DNA of 64,000 nt from Xylanibacter muris (GTDB taxonomy: Bacteria > Bacteroidota > Bacteroidia > Bacteroidales > Bacteroidaceae): contig NZ_JABKKF010000014.1 in assembly GCF_013166605.1 (NCBI RefSeq), forward strand, positions 1 to 64,000, written 5' to 3'. This document shows, piece after piece, positions 7,150-14,510 of this stretch. The notes beneath the pieces were generated by a model, which worked only from the letters and a program-made list of their open reading frames with translations, did not search any database and was not told the DNA's origin. Position 1 is the first letter of the stretch, and the number at the start of each line of letters is the position of its first letter. The position numbers and the translations under genes are program-made.

Positions 7150-8220
7150 ATGTATAAAATGGAAAACCTGAATTTTTTGAAAATAAAGATTGCACGTAAG
7201 TCTCAGCGGCTGTCAATGGATGATTTAGTAAGCAGAATGGGGGACAGAGCCATAAGTAAAAATTCTATATCCAAGATAGAACGAGGCTTGTTGCGTCCTT
7301 CGGTTCAGACACTTAGTGCGATAGCCGATGCTTGCAATGTTCCTTTGTCGTATTTCTATGATGATGATATGCGTATAGGTAAACTTGATTTTCGTTTTAC
7401 TAAGGACATACCGACTAAAAAGGCAGAGCAGATTAAGTGTCTGGTTATTTCCGAAATACAGAAATATCTTCTTGCAGAAAATATTGTCTGTTCAGAAAGT
7501 GATAATTTAAAGTTATCCAGAAGAAAACTTATAAGAACCTATGATGATGCGGAAAATGTCACTATAGACTTGCGTAAGAAACTTGAAATAGGCTATCAGC
7601 CGATATTTTCTGTTTATGAACTGTTTATGAATTGTGGTATTCATATAATAGAAGTTGATATTGAAGACTATGATATATTGGGGCTTTCTACTTTTGTTTG
7701 TGATTCTATTCCGGTTATAATAATAAACAGAAATACAAATAAGACGACAGAACGCAAACGGTTTACTGCGCTTCATGAGCTGGCACATCTTATATTGAAT
7801 ATCAGGCTTTTATCAGATAACGACGATTGTGCAGAAATGGACAAATACAAAAAACTGCCATATAAAGTAACAGTTAAAAAGGCTACTTCAGAAAGGATAT
7901 GTCATCATTTTGCGGCAGCCATGTTAATTCCTCAAAACTGTCTGTTTAAACGTGTCGGGCATATACGTACAAAGTTGTCATTAGAGGAACTTGTCAGTAT
8001 ACGCAACATGTATGGAATAAGTATAGCCGCAATAATACACAGATGTCATGACCTTGCCATAATAGATGACAAGGAATATAACAATTTGTTTGATAATCTT
8101 ATCAATAAAAACATTATGGAAACAGGGTGGGGAGGATATCCTATAATGGAAAAAGCAGACCGGTTGAAGTTGCTTGAGGAAAGGATAAAATTGGAATGTA
8201 TTAATTTAAATAGAATATAG
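7150..8220 (+). CDS. XRE helix-turn-helix / ImmA-IrrE metallopeptidase fusion
   Basis: A 356-residue protein. Residues about 8-70 are an XRE-type helix-turn-helix (SKNSISKIERGLLRPSVQTL). Residues about 180-310 are an ImmA/IrrE (COG2856) zinc-peptidase domain with HELAH (His209, Glu210, His213) and a plausible third ligand, Glu248, in SERICHHFAAAMLIP. ImmA cleaves the phage-type repressor ImmR, and IrrE/PprI cleaves DdrO after DNA damage, so a fused pair suggests a self-controlled stress-responsive regulator. The gene starts just after an inverted repeat bracketing its promoter and ends 2 bases before cas12a, with no room for another promoter. It should therefore be the first gene of the cas operon. 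ATG 7150 or ATG 7159 could be the start. Confidence 0.85.
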   Translation: MYKMENLNFLKIKIARKSQRLSMDDLVSRMGDRAISKNSISKIERGLLRPSVQTLSAIADACNVPLSYFYDDDMRIGKLDFRFTKDIPTKKAEQIKCLVISEIQKYLLAENIVCSESDNLKLSRRKLIRTYDDAENVTIDLRKKLEIGYQPIFSVYELFMNCGIHIIEVDIEDYDILGLSTFVCDSIPVIIINRNTNKTTERKRFTALHELAHLILNIRLLSDNDDCAEMDKYKKLPYKVTVKKATSERICHHFAAAMLIPQNCLFKRVGHIRTKLSLEELVSIRNMYGISIAAIIHRCHDLAIIDDKEYNNLFDNLINKNIMETGWGGYPIMEKADRLKLLEERIKLECINLNRI

Positions 8221-8222
8221 AA

Positions 8223-11200
8223 ATGAATGTGTTTGAACGATTTACCGGATTGTACCCTTTGAGTAAGACACTGAGATTTGAACTCAGACCGATAGGAAAA
8301 ACTTTGGAGCATATTGAGCGGAAAGGATTAATCGCCCAGGATGAACGAAGGGCAGATGAATATGAGAAAGTAAAAGATATTATAGACCGTTATCATAAAT
8401 GGTTTGTGCGTATGTGTCTTGACAAGTTGAAACTAAAACTGAAATCAGACGGAGGCAACGACTCTCTGGAAGACTATGTTGGACTGGCATCTAAAACCAG
8501 CCGGGATGCTGATGAAGACGAGCTCTTAGGCAAAGTAAAGGCAAATCTGCGTAAGCAGATTGTGAACGCTTTTAATAAGGAAGAGGATTATAAGGAATTG
8601 TTTAAGAAGGAACTGATAACAAAGCATCTTGTACATATAGCCGAGTCGGAAGAAGAAAAGCGTATGATAGACAACTTCGGTAAGTTTACAACATACTTTA
8701 CCGGTTTCCATGAGAACCGCAAGAATATGTATTCAGCTGAGGAAAAGTCTACAGCCATTGCATATCGCCTGATAAACGAGAATCTGCCGATATTCTACGA
8801 CAATATGCAGTCTTTCATGAAGATTGCAGAGAGCGGAGTGGCTTCCGGCTTTGTTGATATCGAGACATCCTATCAGGAATATCTTAATGTGGAGCATATC
8901 AGCGAAATGTTCGGTTTGGGTTATTTCACAGATGTGCTTACACAAGAGCAGATAGAGGTATACAACAGCATCATAGGCGGACGTGTGGAGAATGATGTGA
9001 AGTTGCAGGGCATCAACGAATATGTCAACTTGTATAACCAACAGCAGACCGATAAGAAGAAGCGTCTGCCATTGTTGAAACCGCTATATAAGATGATTCT
9101 TAGCGACAGGGTGGCCATATCGTGGTTGCCTGAAAAATTCAGTAGCGACGAAGAGGTGATAAAGGCTATTAATGAGACTGTCGACGCCTTGCATACGGTT
9201 TTGGAAGGTAATGGTTCGCTTAAGCACTTGTTGCAGCACATCGGTGACTATGATTTGTCTAAGATATACATTTCCAACGGTTCGGAACTTACAGAAATCT
9301 CGCAACGCATGTTCGGACAGTATGACGTATTTGCGAAAGGGATAAAGAAAGATATTTGCAATAGTGCCACTCCTACAAAGAAAGAGAAAGCCGATCCGGA
9401 ACTGTATGATGAAAGGATAAACAAGCTTTTCAAGTTGGGAAAGAGTTTCAGTATAGATTATCTTGACTCTGTTGGTGAGGCTTTTGGAGATTCGGCCGGT
9501 GAGCCAGTGAAAAGGGTGGAGGAGTATTTCGCACAACTCGGTGCTTACGACAGGAATGACGGGCAGCGTATCAACCTGTTCACACAAATAGAGATGGCGC
9601 GTGTGACGGCGGCAGATGTGCTTGCCGGAAAGCATACAGATTTGAACCAGTCGGAAAACGATATAAAGCTCATCAGGGACCTGCTTGATGCTTTCAAGGC
9701 TTTGCAGCATTTCATCAAGCCTTTGCTTGGCAATGGAGATGAAGCAGACAAGGACAATGAGTTTTATGCAAAACTGTGTGAAGCATGGGGTGAACTGGAT
9801 ATGGTTACTCCTTTATATAAAAGGTGCGCGACTGGTTGACACGTAAACCATATAAAACGGAAAAGATAAAGCTGAACTTTGAAAATTCCCAGTTGCTTGG
9901 CGGATGGGATGTGAATAAGGAACCGGACTGTACATCGGTATTGTTGCGTAAGGATGGAATGTACTATCTTGGCATTATGGACAAAAAGGCCAATAAGTCT
10001 TTCTACTGTGATTGTTTGCCTTCGGAAGGAAGTTCTTATGAGAAGGTTGATTACAAGCTATTGCCCGGCGCAAATAAAATGTTGCCAAAGGTTTTCTTTT
10101 CAAAATCCCGTAAATCCGAGTTTGCTCCGTCAGAAGTTATCACAAAAGCTTATGAAAATGGAACTCATAAGAAGGGAGCGAATTTTAGTTTGTCGGACTG
10201 TCATCGTCTGATAGATTTTTTCAAAGCTTCCATAAACAAGCATGAGGATTGGAGCAGGTTCGGATTCATATTTTCGGAAACGAACACTTACGAGGATATG
10301 GTAGGGTTCTATAGGGAAGTGGAACAGCAAGGCTATATGCTTGGTTTCCGTAATGTGTCAGAAGAGTATATTGACAGGCTTGTAGATGATGGAAAACTTT
10401 ATCTGTTCCAGATATGGAACAAAGACTTTTCCGAGCACAGCAAGGGAACACCTAATTTACATACCATATATTGGAAGATGCTCTTTGATGAGAGAAATTT
10501 GGAAAATATAGTATATAAGCTCAACGGGCAGGCAGAACTGTTTTACCGCAAAAAGAGTCTTGACCTTTGCAAAACAACTGTCCATAAGGCACATCAGTCC
10601 GTCGCCAACAAGAATCCGCAGAACGATAAACGAGAAAGCATATTTGAATATGATATAATAAAGAACCGGCGTTATACGGTCGACAAGTTTCAATTCCATG
10701 TGCCAATTACCATAAACTTCAAGGCAACGGGCGATGATAGATTGAATTCTGCCACGTTGGAAGCCATACGTGATGGGGGAATCGAGCATATTATCGGTAT
10801 AGACCGCGGAGAGCGTCATCTTCTGTATCTGTCGTTGATAGACCTGAAAGGAAACATTGTGAAGCAGTTTACACTGAATGAGATTGCCAGCGAATACAAT
10901 GGTGCTCCATGTCCTCCTACTAACTATAAGGATTTGCTTGTCGCTCGTGAAGGTGACCGCAATGAGGCGCGACGCAACTGGCAGAAGATAGAGAATATAA
11001 AGGAAATAAAAGAAGGATATCTTAGTCAGGTCGTTCACATCATAGCAAAGATGATGGTGGAGTATAAGGCAATTGTGGTATTAGAGGATTTGAATATGGG
11101 CTTTATGCGTGGACGCCAGAAGATAGAGAGGCAGGTCTATGAGAAGTTTGAAAAGATGCTTATAGACAAATTGAACTGCTATGTTGACAAGCAGAAAGAG

Positions 11201-11980
11201 GCAACAGATATAGGCGGTGTGCTTCATCCACTCCAGCTTACAAGTAGGTTTGAGAGTTTCCGTAAACTCGGCAAGCAGAGCGGTTGGCTGTTTTACATTC
11301 CGGCATGGAACACGAGTAAGATAGACCCGGTTACCGGATTCGTCAATATGCTTGACACACGGTATGAGAATGTAGACAAGACACGCTGTTTCTTCTCTAA
11401 GTTTGATGTTATACGTTATAATGGTGATAAAGACCTGTTTGAGTTTACTTTTGACTATGATAAGTTTACAGACAAGGCAAAAGGCACCCGGACAAAATGG
11501 ACATTGTGTACATACGGTTCGCGCATAAAGACATTCCGCAATCCGAAGAAAAACAATCAGTGGGACAATGAGGAGATTGTGCTTACAGATGAGTTTAAAA
11601 AAGCCTTTGCCGATGCCGGTATCGACATAGAGGGGAATTTGAAGGATGCCATCTGTTCCCTTACAGAAAAGAAGCATCTCGAACCTTTGATGAATCTTAT
11701 GAAACTGTTGTTGCAGATGCGTAACAGCAAGACAGGAACAGAGATAGACTACCTGTTGTCACCGGTTGCCGATGCTGACGGAAACTTCTACGACAGTCGC
11801 AACGAAATCAGCACCTTGCCTAAGGATGCCGATGCAAACGGTGCATACAACATAGCCAGAAAGGGATTGTGGGCCATACGTAAGATACAGTCTGCCCCAA
11901 GTGGCGAGAAACCGAATCTTGCCATTTCAAATAAGGAATGGTTGCAGTTTGCCCAGCAAAAACCTTATCTTGATGATTGA
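8223..11980 (+). pseudogene. cas12a: cas12a (cpf1), type V-A effector, interrupted by one frameshift
   Basis: Two frames, 8223-9839 (538 codons) and 9824-11980 (718 codons), together encode a complete Cas12a of about 1252 residues if one base is restored near 9820. The first gives WED-I (LYPLSKTLRFELRPIGKTLE) and the REC lobe. The second gives WED-II, PI, RuvC and Nuc. Expected text ...PLYNKVRDWLTRKPY instead reads PLYKRCATG and stops. In corrected numbering, catalytic residues are all present: RuvC Asp861 (GIDRGERH), Glu955 (VVLEDLN), Asp1204 (KDADANGAY) and Nuc Arg1167 (LQMRNS). The crRNA-processing region FHVPITINFK (His826) is also kept. Either the gene is recently inactivated or the base loss in the AAAA run is a sequencing error. 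cas4 overlaps its end by 8 bases. Confidence 0.9.
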
Positions 11981-12542
11981 CTATATTGCAATTTCAACAT
12001 TGAATGATTTCATCTTCTGCCCGTACTCCATATACTTCCACAATGTGTATATGGATACGGACGAGACGATGTATCACGCCACGCCACAGACACGCGGACG
12101 GTCTGCGCATGAGACAGTGGACAAGAAGACGGCCAGCAACCGTGCCGACGACATTCTTTCGTTGCCTGTATACTCTGAAGAATACGGTCTTATGGGCAAA
12201 ATTGATGTATATAAGCGTAAGGAACGAAAACTCATTGAGCGCAAATACCAGCTGAAGCAGATATATCAGGGGCAGATATACCAATTATGGGCGCAGATGC
12301 TCTGTCTGGAAGAAATGGGATATGCAGTGGAAGAGCTGGCTTTCTATGAAATATCGGCCAATAAGATGATTCCGATAAAAAAGCCCGATAATGAAGAGCT
12401 TCGTATGTTCCGGAGTTTTATTGAAAGATTCCGCAATTATAATCCGGAAGAGACACCATTTACGGTTAATCCTAACAAATGCCGCCATTGTATCTATTGT
12501 AGCCTGTGTGACAAAACAACCGAAAACAATGTTTACCAATAA
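11973..12542 (+). CDS. cas4: CRISPR-associated nuclease Cas4
   Basis: A 189-residue RecB-like exonuclease with an iron-sulfur cluster. In CRISPR adaptation Cas4 trims prespacers and selects those with a correct PAM. Visible features: Cys16 in FIFCPYS, with Cys170, Cys173, Cys176 and Cys179 at the C-terminus as cluster ligands; GRSAHE (42-47); metal-binding Asp78 (GKIDVY); Glu89-x-Lys91 (IERKYQ); and a following QIYQLWAQ helix. The frame is open from 11901, but the start at 11973 gives the typical Cas4 N-terminus and an ATGATTGA overlap with the cas12a stop, which suggests translational coupling. Cas1 overlaps its end by 14 bases. Confidence 0.92.
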   Translation: MIDYIAISTLNDFIFCPYSIYFHNVYMDTDETMYHATPQTRGRSAHETVDKKTASNRADDILSLPVYSEEYGLMGKIDVYKRKERKLIERKYQLKQIYQGQIYQLWAQMLCLEEMGYAVEELAFYEISANKMIPIKKPDNEELRMFRSFIERFRNYNPEETPFTVNPNKCRHCIYCSLCDKTTENNVYQ

Positions 12543-13509
12543 AGACATAGAATACCGTACGGTTTTCGTTATAAACTGTATCCATGAACGGAGCATACGT
12601 GTAAGTAACGGCGAACTCCTGCTTGAAGAGCAGATTGAGAACAGTGACAAGATGAAGACACTCACCAAACTGCCATTTCAGAAAATCCTGGCACTTTTTG
12701 TCGTCGGACACATACGAATCACAACGCCGCTTATTGAAAAGTGCCGTAAGTTTGGTGTCGCTCTTGTAGTGATGAAGCCTTCGTTGCGCCCGGTTTTCTT
12801 TTGGGCAGATTCTGCGGAGGCAAATTTCCTGTTGCGCAAGCGGCAGTATGAGTTTCAAAAAGATGATATCAGCATTGCCAAAATAATTGTAGACAATAAG
12901 ATACGGAATCAGATAAAGGCATTGGCTGACACACGGCGTAAAGATGAGCGTACGGAACAGGCACGTGCTGTGTTGCAGGGATGCGTGGATACGATAAATG
13001 ATGTGGGTGATTACAATGCCTTGATGGGTTTGGAAGGCGTGGCAGCCAAATCTTTTTTTGCGGCGTTTTATCAGGACTTTGACTGGCATCAGCGACGGCC
13101 GCGTACAAAGTGTGATGCGCTGAATGCAACCCTCGACATCGGCTATACAATTCTGTTTAACTATATGGAATGCTTCCTGAGGATGTTCGGCTTTGACCTT
13201 TATGTGGGCGTTTATCATCGCATGTGGTTCAAGCGTAAGTCACTCGTGTGTGATGTAATGGAACCTTTTCGTCCGATTATAGATAAAGCGGCACGTACGG
13301 CGTGGAACCGCAAGCAATTTTCGGAAAAGGATTTTCAAATACAAAAGGGTGAATATCGTTTGCGTCACGACAATAATGCCGTATATTGCCGTGTGTTCTT
13401 TGATGCCCTAATACCATACAAGAGCGATGTTTTTAAATATATACAGTCGTATTATCGTTGCTTTATGGGGCGAAAATCAGTGAAAGAGTATCCAATGTTT
13501 ATGTTATGA
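12529..13509 (+). CDS. cas1: CRISPR integrase Cas1 (type V-A)
   Basis: A 326-residue Cas1, the catalytic subunit of the Cas1-Cas2 integrase that inserts spacers. Metal-binding residues fit the family: Glu169 (MGLEGVAAKSFF), His230 (VGVYHR), Asp242 and Glu245 (LVCDVMEPFRPIIDK). The N-terminal beta domain and the basic helical domain are complete. I chose ATG 12529, overlapping the cas4 end by 14 bases. The upstream extension to 12391 is only the shadow of cas4. No damage is visible, so adaptation may still work even if cas12a is broken. Confidence 0.95.
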   Translation: MFTNKDIEYRTVFVINCIHERSIRVSNGELLLEEQIENSDKMKTLTKLPFQKILALFVVGHIRITTPLIEKCRKFGVALVVMKPSLRPVFFWADSAEANFLLRKRQYEFQKDDISIAKIIVDNKIRNQIKALADTRRKDERTEQARAVLQGCVDTINDVGDYNALMGLEGVAAKSFFAAFYQDFDWHQRRPRTKCDALNATLDIGYTILFNYMECFLRMFGFDLYVGVYHRMWFKRKSLVCDVMEPFRPIIDKAARTAWNRKQFSEKDFQIQKGEYRLRHDNNAVYCRVFFDALIPYKSDVFKYIQSYYRCFMGRKSVKEYPMFML

Positions 13510-13510
13510 T

Positions 13511-13783
13511 ATGTTAGTTATAAGTTATGACATAAGCGATGATCGGCTCCGCGCAAAATTCTCAAAGATGCTGACGAAATACGGTGCTGTCAGACTTCAG
13601 TATTCTGTATACGAGGTAAACAATACTGATCGGGTTATCAACAATCTTGTTGTTAAGATAGAAGAGACTTTTGCCAAGAAGTTTGACGGTGGTGACAGCG
13701 TCATTATTTTCGATGTGGCAGGTGTGAAATTAAGAAAATATGGTAATGCTATTCATCGTGATAAAGATATCGTATATTTTTAG
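13511..13783 (+). CDS. cas2: CRISPR adaptation protein Cas2
   Basis: A 90-residue ferredoxin-fold protein, the structural partner of Cas1 in spacer integration. It begins MLVISYDISDD with the conserved Asp at the end of the first beta strand (Asp7), followed by KYGAVRLQYSVYEV, a hallmark Cas2 segment. The start is one base after the cas1 stop, so the two are translated from one message. It is the last protein gene before the array leader. Length is normal for the family. Confidence 0.95.
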   Translation: MLVISYDISDDRLRAKFSKMLTKYGAVRLQYSVYEVNNTDRVINNLVVKIEETFAKKFDGGDSVIIFDVAGVKLRKYGNAIHRDKDIVYF

Positions 13784-13969
13784 TTTATTATAATAATTGC
13801 AGATGTCGGTCTCTACAAATATGTGGATTGTTCTTATATGTATTGATAAACAGACATTTACGTATAAACAGATATTGTGATTTTATAGTACCCCTTATAA
13901 ATTTATTTTTTGTTTTTTATTTTAAGTCTTTGGTATTTAAAGAAGTAATTTGTACTTTTGCAAAATAAA
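13784..13969 (+). promoter_or_regulatory. CRISPR leader with direct repeats
   Basis: AT-rich 186-base region between cas2 and the first repeat. It contains two near-identical direct repeats, ATAAACAGACATT (13846-13858) and ATAAACAGATATT (13864-13876), 18 bases apart, and the array promoter at its right end. The decayed repeat at the far end of the array confirms that this side is the leader. Confidence 0.75.
13929..13960 (+). promoter_or_regulatory. Promoter of the CRISPR array
   Basis: TTTG (13929-13932), 20 bases, then TACTTTTG (13953-13960): a perfect Bacteroidetes promoter. The expected start site, about 8-10 bases further, falls at the first base of repeat 1 (13970). Confidence 0.8.
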
Positions 13970-14324
13970 GGCTATAAGCCTTATATAATTTCTACTATTG
14001 TAGATGTGATAGTCTGCTATCAGTTCGCCTCCCTGGCTATAAGCCTTATATAATTTCTACTATTGTAGATGGGTGAACCTATGGTGGTATGATTTTTGGC
14101 TATAAGCCTTATATAATTTCTACTATTGTAGATTTGATGATATGACGCATGATGATATAAGGCTATAAGCCTTATATAATTTCTACTATTGTAGATTTTG
14201 CCTTGTCGAGCTTCTTTCGCCCAGAGGCTATAAGCCTTATATAATTTCTACTATTGTAGATACAGTATCGTTTCTCGTTATATACAGTGGCTATAAGCAT
14301 TATATAATTTCTACTATTGTAGAT
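13970..14324 (+). CRISPR. Type V-A CRISPR array, 6 repeats and 5 spacers
   Basis: 36-base repeats start at 13970, 14035, 14098, 14161, 14226 and 14289. The spacers are 29, 27, 27, 29 and 27 bases. Each repeat ends in AATTTCTACTATTGTAGAT, the Cas12a crRNA handle with stem TCTAC/GTAGA and loop TATT. Each begins with GGCTATAAGCC, itself a 4-bp hairpin (GGCT/AGCC). Repeats 1-5 are identical. Repeat 6 has C to A at 14299, which breaks the 5' hairpin and marks the leader-distal end. Transcription runs left to right, same strand as the cas genes. None of the spacers matches other parts of this window by eye. Confidence 0.98.
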
Positions 14325-14352
14325 TTTCTTTGACATATTCACTGAATCTTGA

Positions 14353-14371
14353 GTCTATAATCTTATATATT
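14353..14371 (+). repeat. Possible decayed seventh CRISPR repeat
   Basis: Exactly 28 bases after repeat 6, a spacer-like distance, GTCTATAATCTTATATATT resembles the first 20 bases of the repeat (three substitutions and one missing C). The handle half is not recognisable beyond this point. Confidence 0.4.
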
Positions 14372-14471
14372 GCAGACATGTCTAAAGTGCATCTTGTTCG
14401 GTTTGTGATATCTACGTTGCCGTTCTTTACATATATTGCTTTGTTTTTATGAAAAACCGAAAAAAAAGTGT

Positions 14472-14479
14472 TAACTTTG
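14472..14479 (+). promoter_or_regulatory. -7 element of the MscS-type gene
   Basis: TAACTTTG matches TAnnTTTG, 31 bases upstream of the ATG at 14511. No TTTG lies 19-21 bases before it. Confidence 0.5.
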
Positions 14480-14510
14480 CATTTCTTCATGTAAAAACCA
14501 TAAAACATAA

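Noticed and set aside
8733..9710. Several minus-strand ORFs inside cas12a (for example 9084-9710)
   Set aside because: They are antisense shadows; the opposite strand is a clear Cas12a.
9813..9839. Programmed -1 frameshift joining the two cas12a frames
   Set aside because: A -1 shift would restore the frame, but TAT AAA AGG is not a canonical slippery heptamer (the slipped P codon would be TAA) and I see no stimulatory hairpin. Mutation or read error is simpler.
11901..11972. Longer cas4 start at 11901
   Set aside because: It overlaps cas12a by 80 bases and gives an N-terminus unlike Cas4. ATG 11973 overlaps the cas12a stop neatly.
12391..12528. Longer cas1 start at 12391
   Set aside because: The extension runs through the cas4 coding region in another frame and has no Cas1 similarity.
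14314..14508. Minus-strand 64-codon ORF across the array end
   Set aside because: Its C-terminus is made of repeat sequence and it has no recognisable domain or start context.
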